Origin: Lantana camara | Lineage: Eukaryota; Streptophyta; Magnoliopsida; Lamiales; Verbenaceae | Length of the DNA: 64,000 bases | Assembly: GCA_037501455.1 (NCBI GenBank) | Contig: CM074860.1 | Span: 40,806,501 to 40,870,500 of the forward strand | Direction: 5' to 3' | Shown: in pieces, positions 11,273 through 24,500 of the stretch | How the letters are laid out: every line of letters begins with the position of its first letter | How positions within the stretch are numbered: the first letter of the stretch is position 1 | Made by a program: the position numbers and the translations under genes | The notes under the pieces: model-generated | Told to the model about the DNA's origin: nothing | The model's database searches: none | What the model saw: only the letters and a program-made list of their open reading frames with translations

Positions 11273-12029
11273 CATCATCTTGTCCAAGGCATGCTCAAAC
11301 ATGAATGAAATTTAAACATTCAAGAGGAAAAAGTTGTATCATGCTATGGAGAATCCAAAATATAGATACCTTGAAGAAATGGTAGATGGGTGAGTGGTGG
11401 AGAGTAGAGGGTGAATTAGGGTGGTGTGGGTCCAAGTTTGGGTTCATTTGGACAAGAAATGAAAAAGTTATGGGCAAAACCGTAAAATTTGGCAAATCTG
11501 CCCGTGAGGCTCGGTACGGGCGAAATTCGGAGGATCAAACGGACTTAGAAAAATATGAGGCTAGGTTTCTTATCTTCCTTTCTTTGTTACAAGTCCGATG
11601 CATCTTCCCAAATTAGAACCTGAATTCCCGAACTCGAATTACGCCTTCCAGAACCCAAGGCGCGCTAAGACAAGTTAGGCCATTAAGTCCCTAACAAATA
11701 AAACGGTTCGAAAACCGTATCAAATGAACACAAAATCATGCACAAACATAAAAGCACACTTATAACACACATAATTCATGCATAACACAAAATCACAAAA
11801 ATAAAAAATTAATTCCGAGTCTAACGGATCAAAAACGACATAAAATGAGCAAATACGTTCAAATATTTCATATAAGGTTCAAATAGAATTCAAATATTAA
11901 TTTAAGTAATTCAAAGATATAACATAAATAATAAAATAAACACATAAGTCGCGTAAATAAATAATTAAAATGAACACATAGCACTCTCGTAGCAGCGTAC
12001 CTGTACGGCCGGGAGGGCGGGATGTTACA
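11273..12029 (-). mobile_element. Element F: 5' part of a minus-oriented gypsy LTR
   Basis: The right end reads GGGATGTTACA (the minus strand therefore starts TGTAACATCCC). The left is cut by T at 11273. The minus strand has a candidate donor CAAG|GTATCT (GT at 11369-11368) at the position expected for this LTR type. It interrupts the E LTR at 12030. The other end lies outside the window. Confidence 0.6.
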
Positions 12030-12904
12030 TCATGAACCCCTTTAGCCATAATGAATGGGTGGTCGTGCCTTGCAAACCCGTTCACTAATTGGAGGAAAAA
12101 AGAGTAAGTGATTATGAACGAATGATTATGAATGAACGATTATGAACGAATGATTATGAACGAATGAATGAATATTGTGTGATCACTATTAAAATGAATG
12201 AATGAACAGATAATGCATACACGATGAGAACGTTGGAGAATCCGCCCACTCGGCGGGCTCACGTAATGACCTCATGAATGTAATGAATAAAGAAACTGGT
12301 GGTTATAAACCCGAACGTTGTTTTCTTTGTTTTCACCCACTTGGGAAAATATTTCAAAACCTCGTACGGGATTATCGCCTACATGTGAGGGTGTTTAAAT
12401 TTGATATTATTATTGTATAAGCCTATTTTATACCCACCAGTCTCTTAAAGACTAAACCCGACTTTGTTTTCAGTTCTCTTTTGCAGGTGTGAAGAGCTAG
12501 GCGGGAATCAGAGTCTTTTGGAGTCTTGTGTTGGTGTGTAGTCTTTCTGTTGCACGTACACTCGTACTCTATGATTTCTATTTTGGTATATGAACGTTTG
12601 GAGCGCAATTTGATTATGAAAGGCCGTGGTGGCTATGAATATTCAAAATGTATTATGTATTTTGTGAAAAAGGTACTTGTAAACTCGTTATTGATAACAT
12701 GAACCTTGATATGCTTCCGCTCTTATGCTTAATCTATTCACGTTATCATTAATGTTCAAGTGGTAAAAGGTTAGCTCCCACCTAGCATAGTGAGTATGTT
12801 GTCTCCCTGTTGGCCTTGGTTTGGCTCGTGTATGGATTTTTCCATTTCATATGCAGGTCAGGTCATGGTGCGGGGGATGTGACGTATCGCGCTCAGGCGT
12901 TACA
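12030..12904 (+). repeat. Element E: right part of 5' LTR
   Basis: Resumes Tekay-type LTR sequence (CATGAACCCC, then TACCCACCAGTCTC, then GTGCGGGGGATGTG) and ends GGCGTTACA at 12904, followed after 8 bp by a PBS. The left part was displaced by F. Hairpin AGTCT/AGACT at 12439-12453 (3' arm GACTAAAC) and acceptor TTTTGCAG ending at 12486. Confidence 0.75.
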
Positions 12905-14822
12905 TTCTTAAGTGGTATCAGAGCTCTAGGTTGCAAAACTGGAGTTCTAGTGTCGTGTCGTGTCAAGTCTAGGTCGAACGGCATAGGAACTAATTGTCAA
13001 CGTGTGCATAGCATATGCTCTTGACCTTATTTGATAGTGTTTGAAGCAAAATGTTGAAATTTTATATGTTGAATTTGTTTTACTTTAAAGTTTGTCGATT
13101 ATATGTTGCATTTTGCATTGAATACGTGCTTTACAACTATGTGCCATAAGCAGACACTAAACCACATACATTTATATTTGAATGGGGTTGTATTTTGCAG
13201 ATTGATACTACGTTTTTTAAATACGGCCAACCAAGTTGGTAAACTCTTTCTTTTAGTTATTGGGTGGTTAGCAAATGCAGCAAGGGTCACAATGGAGATA
13301 GGATTCTTCAAGGCCTTTTCTCAAAATGTTATCTTCGTGCAAAAAGGTCCGTAATAGAAGGCCCGACCCACAAGGGAATTCCACTAATTTCATCATTTCT
13401 ACAAATTTCAGAGACTTTCAACGTGTATACACCGTGGGGACGCAAACCACGAGTTTGAAACCACACGAAGCAATGGGATAAGCATAGAAGCATGGGATTT
13501 CTACTTATCAAAACATGGAGGCTTCTAGCATGAGGGTCTTGGGAGATTATGGAATATATCACCTTCACGGGCCTTCTAAACCTCCAAATACTGCAAGGGA
13601 TCAAGCAGGAATGTGACGGCCAATTGTCGATACTCGAAGAACCACCCTCAACCTATGTTTATAACATCGAGATCAAAGGACCGGATGTTGTGCTAAGACC
13701 AGTGCTACGGTGACTAGTTCATTGCATCCATAGCACGTGCATCATACATTGTATTCAATCACTTCAATTTCTTATTTCGTGCATTATAATATCATGACTT
13801 GTTGATTTGATGTTGCATATTCCTTTGGTTAAGTATGTGCTTCACGCACTTGGCGTTTTAACCCCACATGCATTGTTTTAGTGTTTAATTTTAGGGTGCC
13901 TTCCTAATCTACACTCAGCTACCAACTCAATCAAAGTCCTACTGAATCGAGTTGATTAAGAGTGTTTGGATGATAGGGGTTAGGACAGAGGCAAAAGTGG
14001 GACTCCAAGGAAAAGAACTAAGAATGGTTTTGGGTTTGTACAGATCGGGCGAGAAAAGGAATCGAAGTTCTAGGTTTCAAGAGAACTAAAAGAAAATTTG
14101 GAAAGCAAAAGAATTCGGGAAAATCAAGAATTCCAATCAGAAGGATAAAGGATAAGTCTGATGGGTAACGGTAGAAGTCTTAAGCGGGAGAGCATGACCG
14201 AGAGATAAACCTGAATTTACGGTCCTGCTCGAAGAAGTTACTTCCCAACATAAACACAAGTCTCAGAAGTCATGAAACCCCTAATACGAGTAATAAGAGA
14301 AAGAATGAGACGACTCATCAGTCTTAGGCCTTTAAAATGGAGATTAATGTTATCAAGAGAATAGTACGGGATGCTACTCAAATGACCGTCGAAAGTGGGA
14401 ACCGAATCCTTAAGGCAACATTGAGGGGTTGAGTCACCATGACAGCTTGAGAACCGGGTAATTGTTACTACCAATAGAAAGATGATGTAATCGTTTTCTC
14501 ATTGGGAAACGAGTACGAATTCAACCTTCCAAGCTGGAAATGGTTGATTCCCTACACAATAGTATGTTAGATTTTGAAGATAATGGAATTTGGGGAAAGT
14601 TTTGGGCTAAACTTTTATATTAATCATGGGAAAAGAAGCCGGATCAGATTATAATATTTCGTGATTATGTCAGTAAAAGTCAATTTAATCAAGTCATGAA
14701 GGTTGTTCGGATGACACACAACAAAACTAAGAGTTGTCGGATCGTCAGTTGTTTTCCATGATGACGTAGGGAAGAATTCGCGATGGGGTAAACCGTGATA
14801 ATGATTATCGGGGATGTGGATC
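12905..14822 (+). mobile_element. Element E: internal region, left part (non-coding)
   Basis: PBS-led leader, then about 1.7 kb without a credible ORF. The leader (GGTTGCAAAAC, then GTGTCGTGTCGTGTCAAG) is nearly the same as in C. Near 13880 the text GTTTAATTTTAG|GGTGCC matches the acceptor before the gag ATG of C, but ATG is replaced by GTG and no gag frame follows. Copia D cuts the region at 14822/14823. The candidate D target duplication is GGATC (14818-14822) versus GGATA (54549-54553), 4 of 5 matching. Confidence 0.65.
12913..12924 (+). other. Element E primer-binding site
   Basis: TGGTATCAGAGC, perfect initiator-Met PBS, 8 bp after the LTR end. Confidence 0.85.
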
Positions 14823-15489
14823 TATTAGGCATAGTGCCCTGAAAGGCGATGTAATAGGTTGCTTTAGTACTTTCCTTTTGTAAATCACAGACAATCTTTG
14901 AATAATACGAATTGAGGCAACACTTTTGTATATGCTCTTGTTTGACTGTGTGTTTCCTTTTGACTATGCATGTATAAGAACTCTCCTAATCAATATGACT
15001 TATAAGACTCAACTATTTAGGTGAAGTGGTTCATGAGACGAGCCCTATATGACATAAGTCATGATTAGAAATCACTCCAATCCGATGAGTCCAAAAGACA
15101 GTGGGAGTGTCAACCTCACTCGTTCGAGGCTTGCTCGTATGATCACGCCCTCAAGAAGGACCACCTTGTTTCATGGGGTGCAAAGTGTATAGTTGATACG
15201 TGCGTGATACACGGGGGTGCTTACTTATTCTGAGTAGGTACACTGAAGTATCCCGTGTGAGAAGATTCCTAAATGGGAAAGGAAGTTTCTATATCTGGAA
15301 ATAGAAACTTCCAGATTAGGAAATATCTCACGAGTCATTGATGTGATTAAGTGATCCTTAAACTTGAGGTTCCATTGATACTTTATGAGCTAACTCTATA
15401 GTCTTAGGTGTAAGCTTTAAAGGGTGTCCCCTTAGACAACTGATTCAAGGCTTATACTAGGGTTGCACAAGTGGCACATAAAAGTATAT
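14823..15489 (+). repeat. D 5' LTR fragment (first 667 bp)
   Basis: Matches 52621-53290 of the 3' LTR, starting TATTAGGCATAGTG against TGTTAGGAATAGTG, and stops abruptly at AAAGTATAT, where an inverted LTR begins. Confidence 0.85.
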
Positions 15490-17425
15490 TGTTGGGAAAA
15501 CATAAGGGAAACGTAGCGGAAATTTAAATTTTTTCCCAACTAAGCAAGGATCGAATCTTGCAATTCCTATTTCCAAATTCGTAGAGATCAAGAAACTCAC
15601 TTAATTAGAAGCTTTCTTGACACGTTCTAACCGCCCAAGAACGCTCTTCACGGGGCTTGATTCCCAAAAGCTCCTTCGAATCTTTGAAGACTTCACGATA
15701 CTAGCCCCATAGAGAAATAGTCCACCAACCGCGACCACGATCTGAATAGGGAGGATGCTAGTTCTATATTCGGTGTTTAGGCTCTACGGTTTAGTGTATA
15801 ATTATGGAGAAGGAGAAATTGTGTATCATCCTCTCATGGGGTTCGAACCCCTCAATTATATAGGGTTAGGGTTTGAACCCTATTCCTTATTGGACAAGGA
15901 ATTCCAAACTCTTTTGGAAAGGGATTTCTTGCTTGGAGACTAAGTCTCTTACTTTGATCAAAAGTCTTCTTATTGATCAACTTGGAAAGCAAGATTCTAA
16001 TCTAACTCTTTTAGATTATTATTTTTACTTTATTTATTTTACAATAAATAACTTGAAGACTAATAATATAATTAATTCATAATTAATTATTTATTAGACT
16101 TTATTTCTCCAAATTAGAACTTTAATATTAATCCAAAATTAAATCAAAGTCCATTAAATAATTAACACATTAATTATTTAATATTTATACACATACACAC
16201 GTGACTACACGTGTCACAAGGACACGTGTCATCCACGTGTTTCACATGTGTGATCCACACGTGTGGGCCCCACCATTCTCTTAATGGTTCGATCAACTCG
16301 TTTAATCGATTCAAGCCTTAACCCACGTGACCGGGTTGTTGTGTGTGGCCCTCTAGGTTCTTAATTCAATTAGCAGTGACCCTAACTAATTAATTCTCTA
16401 ATTAATGAATTAGTTCATAAATCAAACGACCATAATCTAGCAATAGGTGTTTGACCCCTAACTGAATAAGAATGTCTCGATTCGACAGAACCTTTAAGTC
16501 ATTGACATATGTGAGATACAATCCTCCTACGTCCCATCTCTCAATCAAGATCTAGGGCAAGGGAATAGTAGAACCCTAATAATCTTGATCTTAATGTTAA
16601 GTGCATTTCATATCCATTTGATCTCAAGCTAAGAAACTCTTTTCTTGATGTCTTGATCCACTGCCTTCGCCAAGGACTCCTAGATGGCATATGAATGACT
16701 TACACAATAAGAGATCATCATCTTGTTAATGTAAGCGTAGGTCCTTTATTGATTCTCTTATACTTTCATGTGCCACTTGTGCAGCCTTAGCATAAGCCTT
16801 GAATCAGTTGTCTAAGGCGACACCCTTTCAAGCTTACACCTAAGACTACAGAGTTAGCTCATAAAGTATCAATGGAACCTCAAGTTCAAGGATCACTTAA
16901 TCACATCAATGACTCGTGAGATATTTCCTAATCTGGAAGTTTCTATTTCCAGATATAGAAACTTCCTTTCCTATTTAGGAATCTTCTCACACGGGGACAC
17001 CTCAGTGTACCTACTCAGAATAAGTAAGCACCCCCATGTATCACGCACGTATCAACTATACACTCTGCACCCCATGAAACAAGGTGGTCCTTCTTAAGGG
17101 CGTGATCACACGAGTAAGCCTCGAACGAGTTAGGTTGACACTCCCACTATCTTTTGGACTCATTGGCTTGGAGTGATTTCTAATCATGACTTATGTGATA
17201 TAGGGCTCGTCTCATGAACCACTTCACCTAAATGGTTGAGTCCTATAAGTCATATTGATTAGGGGAGTGCTTATACATGTGCAGTCAAAAGGAAACACAC
17301 AATCAAACAACAGCATATAAAGAAATGTTGCCTCAATTCTTATTATTCAAAGATTGCCTATGATTTACAAAAGGAAAGTACTAAAGTAGACTATTACATC
17401 GCCTTTCAGGGCAATATTCCTAACA
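15490..17425 (-). repeat. Complete inverted D-family LTR
   Basis: 1.94 kb, the reverse complement of the LTR type at 52621-54548, with both termini intact (plus strand TGTTGGGAAAA to ATTCCTAACA). It replaces the rest of the 5' LTR, PBS, leader and gag start. Flanks are TATAT on the left and GACTG on the right, so there is no target-site duplication. Its right end joins gag at the conserved TGPNYSDW motif. With 14823-15489 it forms a 670 bp inverted repeat. Confidence 0.85.
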
Positions 17426-18178
17426 GACTGGTCCCAACTATTCTGATTGGCTTGGGAATCTAAAAATCATTCTAGATTCCGAGAAGAGAACTTATGTTCT
17501 CTACGAGGCGGAGCCCGTTCCCGAAGGGGACGCTCCGACCCGGACTGAGCGGGATGCGATCCAGAAGTGGAAGGATGATAATCTCCAAGCCTGTTGTCTC
17601 ATGCTTGCTAACATGTCTCTGGACATGCAAAGACAGCATGAGTCCATGGAATTTGCTTAGGAGATTTACGACCACTTAGAGCAACTTTACCGTCCTCATG
17701 AGCGTGTTACAAGGTATAACACCTCAAAGGAATTGTTCCATTTGAGAATGAAGGAAGGTACAAGTGTCCATGAATATAGACTCAAGTTTCTTGCTCTCAC
17801 TGAGAAACTTGCTTCCATGGACATGCCACTAAGGGATGAGCTTTCATTGGATTTGTTGCTAGCCTCGCTCCCACAATCATTCAATCCTTTTGTCCTTAAC
17901 TTCAACATGAATCATGCAAATGCTAGTGTAGCTGAGCTGATTAGTCAGCTTGTGACTGCTGAAAGGACGATCAAGAAGGACAATAAGGTTATGATGGTCA
18001 CTGCTCCATCTTCTTCTAAGCCTTCTAAAGGCAAGGGCAAGAAAGCCCAAAAGAAGGAGAAGTCCCTTAGGCCCAATGGAGGCATCACGAAGGGAAAAGT
18101 CCAAAAGAAGAAACGTGATCAGAAAGAGGACGTTTGCTTCCATTGTGGCAAACCGGGGCATTAGAGGAGAAACTGCTA
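17426..18178 (+). pseudogene. D copia gag (N-terminus missing)
   Basis: The frame opens at TGPNYSDWLGNLKIILDSEKRTYVLYEAEPVP (conserved copia gag start, residues before it lost at the inverted-LTR joint) and continues through the capsid helices to a CCHC knuckle CFHCGKPGH-RRNC. Stops: TAG 17658-17660, TAG 18162-18164 inside the knuckle (where Trp is usual), and TAA about 18176. A lysine-rich linker precedes the knuckle. Gag forms the particle and binds RNA; this copy cannot make full-length protein. Confidence 0.85.
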
Positions 18179-18917
18179 AGAGTACAAGGCTACTCTAAAG
18201 AAAGGTATGTTTCTCGTTGAAGTAAATCTTTCTATTAATTCTAACTCTTGGGTACTTGATACCGGTTGTAGATCTCATATCTGTAATGATGTACAAATGC
18301 TAAGTGAGGTCCTGCAGCTGAAGAGAGGAGAATGTGTCTTGAAGATTGGGGACGGCTCAACGGTCAAAGCTCAAGATTTAGGCACAATTAGATTAGATTT
18401 AGGTCATTCTGTTTTAGTTTTAAATAAAGTCCTTTATGTACCAGACATTATTCGTAATATTATTTCAGTTCCAATACTTGATTGCGAAGGTTATGAAATT
18501 AATATTAAGAATGGTAACTTTTTCCTCAAAAAGAATAACTTTTCAATACATCTTGGAACCTTAAACAATGGACTTTATTATCTAACTCAAAACAGTAATA
18601 TTTTGAATATACAATGAGAAACGAAACGTAAGAGAGAAGACGAAGTCTCAGCATCTTTGTGGCACGCTAGATTAGGGCATATTTCTAAGAACAGAATTAG
18701 CAGGTTAACTACCTTAGGGACATTCTCTGAAAATGACCTTAAACAGTTGGCTTCCTGCGAATCCTGTCTCAAAGGAAAGATGTCCAAAACTCCTTTCAAA
18801 GGAAGTGTGGAACGAGCCACAAAAACCTTGGATTTGATCCATTCTGATGTTAGTGGAACGCTTAGTGTAAGCACTCGAAACAATCATCAGTACTTCATAA
18901 CCTTCACTGACAACTTT
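18179..18917 (+). pseudogene. D copia protease and N-terminal integrase
   Basis: The protease motif VLDTGCRSHIC (usually xDSGAxxH-like; the DTG triad is kept) is followed by IGDGSTV. A TGA at 18615-18617 breaks the frame. Integrase starts LWHARLGHIS, with the zinc-binding His pair, CESCLKGK, and the first catalytic Asp in LIHSDVSG. The frame is cut by A just after ITFTDN and continues at 28874. TSD ACTTT is at 18913-18917. Confidence 0.85.
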
Positions 18918-21496
18918 TGTAGCACCCTAACCCCCAGGGCACTACATCCCCCGCACTATAGCCTCGATCCACGTATGAAATGGAAAATCCATACATAAAC
19001 CAAAACTATAGCGAACGGGTGACAAAAAAAAATGACGAACTAGGCGGGACACTCCCCAACAAAAAGAGCCAACCATGAATTCAAAAGCGGAAGCAATAAA
19101 ACAGTCATACATATAGGTACCATATTTAACAAATAGATACGTATAGGTACCAACTTAACTATCAATACATTATCATCTATTCATAATATACATAATCGGG
19201 TATTCAAAATATCCTAACACCGGTCATATCATGAGATGTTCAAAGCTATATATGAAAGGTACAATTCTAGACCCGTGACAGTGCAAGACTTGACCGGACT
19301 CCCACCTAGCACGACCAAGTGCTCAAGTACCTGAAAAGTGAAGTATCAGTCTTCCGAAGACTGAGTGAGGGGCAATAAATATATATAACACACATCACAT
19401 GCAAGTTGTAGCCTCGGGTGAAGACTTTGGAATCAAAATACTTGTATAGTTCAAGAAACTCGTTCTTTGCCCGAGATTACGACTAATCCAATTTAACAGT
19501 TTAGCTTGATCATTTCATGAACATGTGACCCCGGCAAGCAGGGGTGATTCTCCAACCTTTCCACCAAACATGACAATACGTGCTTGCTTTATCGATTCAA
19601 TACATGACCATGCAATTCCATTTAGTGTTCACATAGACAGTTTCATGCTTGAAATCATGCAATAACCCGAGGATAACCCGACATGCCGGATTAATCCCCA
19701 GTCTCCTTCTTCCTCTGGGTGATAGCGAGTTTGCAAGGCTCGACTATCCACGACATGGTGTGTGTAGGGGACATGACCCCCTAGACACGGAACTCCTTCC
19801 ACCACTAATCTCCTAGTGGCTTCGGGGGTGATCCCAACAATGTGAGGATAATTCAGAAGTTACCCGTCAGCCCTTGCTTTCCCGGTTGGCTCAAGAATTA
19901 CCCTCGGGCCCACGTGCAATCATGTACTCGTAAACTTGCTTAAAAATCATGACAATCTTGGCTTGCTTGCTTGAAATGTTTATAACTTTGAAAACATTTA
20001 TAACTATAATATGTTTTGGCCGAAAAGGACACGTAGAGGTTATAGGGTTCGTTTTACCAAAAATAAAACCTCACCTTTCTAACAAAATGTGATAAGGATA
20101 TACTCTACGGAGCCTGCTCCTCGTCCTCACCCTCGTGACCTGTGCAAACGCGACACGTATACATGAGACATAACCTAAAATGACTAAATACGACGAACGG
20201 CGGAAATACAATAAAATATCATGTCATGATCAATGTAACATGCAATGATCCTGTTTTGCTATAAATGTATCATATAATAGGAATTTGGAACCGATAAAAC
20301 CTTTGGATTGAAATGTGAAATATTGAAATTTTTGGCAGTCTGTGAGAGGGTCGCGGTCGCGACCATTTTTGCTCTATTTTTCGTCGCGGGCGCGACCTTA
20401 TTTTTTCAGGAATTTTTCGGCTAATTTTGCAAGAAGTCGAGACAAGCCAAATTTGGGTCGCGGCCGCTACCGGTTTTATGTGTAAATTTGGTCGCACGAA
20501 ATGGTGTGTATTTTGGTCGTGGTCGCGACCTGCAGTCTGGTCCGAAAAAACAGAGCAGAAAATAGAGCAAGGCTACGACAACCACAACAAAGCACCAAAA
20601 TTCCAGTTTTGATCAATAAAAGACAATGATTTCAAGCAATATCCATGTATATATGTTCAAGATATGGAAATATAACCTTTAAACACATAATTCGTGAAAA
20701 TCATCAATGATTCAAGCTTCCATGTTCATGCATATTTTGATCATCCAAGCCAAATTCAACCAAGGATTCATGCTTCCAAGCAATTCTTTGTCACATAATC
20801 ATGCTTTGCTCAATAAATACTTCATCTAGCATATAATTCCTAAACCCTAGCTATATCAAATATGATCAAAATCACCAATTCATGCCAAACCAACCTTTCA
20901 AGACTAAGAAATGAAGAAGATGGATGATGATGATGTCTAAGCTCCCAAACTTTGAAATATTTCTTGAAATCTTGTATGGAATGATGAAAATCTCTTCTTT
21001 CTTGTAGCTTGAACAAACCGAGAGAGAAAGGAGCAAATTGTTGGGAAATTTGGATGAATTTTGATCAAGGAAGCTCATGGAAGCCTAATAACGTGATTCA
21101 CCATCCTTGATTTATGTGAAATGTGCTAATTGCCAATTAATCCTCCAAAGATTCAAGTCATGCAATGAAGTATATGAGGTTTTGAATTATGATCAATTAA
21201 GTCCTTGGAATAATATGCAATTAGGTCCCTAAAGTTAGAAAAATAATCAAGTAGGGACGATTCGGTAATTCAACACTCTCGGTTGTGATTTTATACAATA
21301 AATATTTTTCCGTGTCATGAATCAATATTTTCAACGATATGAATTCAAGTAATTTGCGTAAATGATGTTTCATGAATTTTATAAAAATATGAAATGACAC
21401 GTACGAATATTATGAAATTAGAGAATTAAAATAAATCCTACGCTCAAAACTCACACGTGGCGTGCTTACCTGTTCATCCGGAACCGGGGCGTTACA
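18918..21496 (-). repeat. A 3' LTR
   Basis: Plus strand TGTAGCACCC to GCGTTACA. The hairpin CAGTC/GACTG at 19347-19363 precedes (minus strand) an acceptor CAG at 19333-19331. Candidate donor GAAAG|GTTGGT has its GT at 20894-20893. Relative to its partner it has lost part of one palindrome near 20490. Confidence 0.92.
20349..20530. repeat. Palindrome cluster, core GGTCGCGGNCGCGACC (A 3' LTR)
   Basis: Five units in 180 bp, including GGTCGCGGTCGCGACC at 20349-20364. Some are decayed by C-to-T or G-to-A changes, and one is truncated compared with the 5' LTR. Confidence 0.75.
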
Positions 21497-21508
21497 ACTC
21501 TCCCCCCC
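21497..21508 (-). other. A polypurine tract
   Basis: The minus strand reads AAGGGGGGGAGAGT, directly before the 3' LTR. Confidence 0.85.
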
Positions 21509-21534
21509 TTAAAAGAATCTGGTCCCCAGATTCT

Positions 21535-24500
21535 CTAGTCCTGAGAGAACAACTCCGGGTAGAACCATCTCATCTTATTTTCGGTTTCCCACGTAGCTTC
21601 CTCGGTTTTGTCACTTCTCCACAAAACTTTAACCATGGGAATCCTCCGGTTTCTTAATTCCTGAAACTTCCGATCCAAGATTCTAACCGGTCTCTGAACA
21701 AATGTTAAGTTCAGTTCCAGCTCAACTTCTTCCACGGGGAGAATCGTGGTCTCATCGGGGTAATATTTCCTTAACTACGAGACATAGAACACGTTGTGAA
21801 TCCCCGTAAGACTCGGTGGTAGGTCCAGTCGATAGGCTACCTCACCTATTCTTTCGAGAATCTCGAAAGGACCTAAGTAGCGAGGGTTAAGTTTCCCTCC
21901 TTTCCCGATCCGGGTGAAACCTTTCCTTGGTGACACCTTCAAGAATACTCAGTCACCCACTTCAAATTCTAGATCTCTTCGGAGCTTATCGGCATAGCTC
22001 TTTTGCCTATCTTGCGCGGCTTTCATCCGTTGTTGTATTATTTGCACTTTCTCAATCATAGCGTGAACGACTTTGGAAGGTCTTTCGAATCTTTCACCTT
22101 TCTTCACCCCTTCCTGTTTCGACCATTTCCACTCTTCCAAGTCGAAAAACAACGGAGATCGGCACTTTCTTCCATAAAGAAGTTCATAAGGAGCCATTCC
22201 GATCGAAGCCTGAAAGCTGTTATTATAAGCAAACTCCACTAAAGGAAGCTGTTCTTGCCAAAAACTCTGGAAATCCATAGCGCACGCCCGAAGTAGATCT
22301 TCCAAATATCTTATTAGCCTTTCTGTTTGGCCGTCTTTTTGCGGGTGAAATGTTGTACTGAACTTGAGCCTCGTTCCCAAAACAGCCTGTAACTCTTGCC
22401 ACAACTTGGATGTGAACCTCGGGTCTCGGTCTGAAACTATGCTCACCGGAATACCATGAAGTCGAATAATCTGTCTGTTATAAATCTCGGCCAACTTTCG
22501 AATTTTATAGGACAACCGGATTGGTAGAAAGTGAGAAGACTTTGTAAATCTATCCACGATTACCCAAATTCCATCAAACCCGCCTTTAACCCTCGGTAAT
22601 CCGGAAACAAAGTCCATCGTTACTTGTTCCCACTTCCATTCGGGAATAGGTAACGGTTGTAGAAGTCCCGCGGGCTTTTGATGCTCAGCTTTCACTTTCT
22701 GACACGTCAAACAATGTTTCACATACTCAGCCACATCTCTCTTCATCCCGTTCCACCAATAATATTGCCTTAAATCCTTATACATTTTGTTTCATCCTGG
22801 GTGGATCGAATAGGCTGACTTGTGAGCTTCTTCAAGTAGAACCCGTTTCAATTCCTCAGGTACTACCACTCTGTTTTTAAACCGAAGCAAACCGGTCTCA
22901 TCGAACCCGAAAGGACTCTCCGAATCAACTCTAGCCTTACTTACAAGCTTCTGAACTTCCGGATCTTTACTCTGAGCCTCAAACAACTGATACTTCAATT
23001 CCGGCTGAATTGTGATACTAGAAACCCGAGCTTTTAACACAATTGGAACAACTTCATCACTTTCCTTTATTTCCAAACTCGACACACTCGCCTTCCTGCT
23101 AAGTGCATCGGCGACCACGTTGGCTTTCCCTGGATGATACTTGATCGTACAATCATAATCTTCCAACTTTTCTATCCAACGCCGTTGCCTCATATTCAAC
23201 TCTTTTTGTGTGAATAAATACTGGAGGCTCTTGTGGTCGGTGAAAATCTCAAAGGAAGTCCCGTATAAGTAGTGCCTCCATTTCCCGAGAGCAAAAATCA
23301 CGGCTGCAAGCTCTAGGTCGTGTGTCGGATAATTACTTTCATAATCCTTTAGCTTTCGGGAAGCATAAGCGATTACCTTTCCTTTCTGAGTCAAAACACA
23401 ACCTAGGCCCTCCTTAGAAGCATCTGTATACACTGCATACTCTTCTGAACCTTCGGGAAGTGCTAACACCGGAGCTGAAACTAACTTATCCTTCAAAAAG
23501 TTAAGGCTTTGATCACACTTCTCGTCCCAGACAAACTTGACATCTTTCTTTGTCAATCGGGTTAACGGTGCATCAATCTTAGAGAAGTCCTGAACAAACC
23601 TTCTGTAATACCCGGCCAATCCCAAAAAGCTTCTAATTTCCGAGGCATTCTTTGGTTTCTCCCATTTCAACACGGCCTCAATTTTCGAGGGATCGACTTC
23701 CAAACCTTTTTCTGAAATTACATGACCCAAGAAAGAAACCCGATCGATCCAAAATTCACACTTGCTAAACTTAGCAAACAGCTGATGCTCTTTCAAAGTC
23801 TGTAGAACGAGCTTAAGATGCCTTGCGTGCTCCTCGGCTGATTTTGAGAAAACCAAAATGTCATCAATGAATATCACCACAAACTTGTTGAGAAAAGGCC
23901 TGAAAATCCGGTGCATCATATCCATGAAAGCTGCTGGGGCGTTCGTTAATCCAAACGGCATAACCACGAACTCGTAGTGCTCGTACCGAGTATTGAATCC
24001 TGTCTTAGGAATATCCTCTGCTCGGATTCGCAGCTGATAGTATCCCTGTCTTAAATCCAATTTTGAGCAGACTTTGGAACCCTGAAGTATATCGAATAAC
24101 TCCTCGATATGTGGGAGGGGAAACTTGTTCTTAATAGTCATCCGGTTCAACTCTCTGTAATCGATGCACATTCTTAAAGTTTCGTCCTTTTTCTTTACAA
24201 ATAAAACTGGTGCTCCCCAAGGTGAAGAACTCGGCCGAATATACCCCACTTCCAATAGTGCCTCAAGCTGAACTTTTAATTCCTTTAATTCCTCTGGAGC
24301 CATCCGGTAGGGAGTCTTTGAATACGGCTCGGCATTCGGAAAAAGATCGATTACAAACTCGATCTCTCGCTCAGGAGGTAAAGAATCCAACTTCTCTGGA
24401 AATACTTCGGGAAAGTCCTTTACCACTTTGGTGTCTTCCAACTTCACCTGATCCTTTGGCTTGTTCAGTATATAAGCAATGAACCCTGTAGCCCCGTCTC

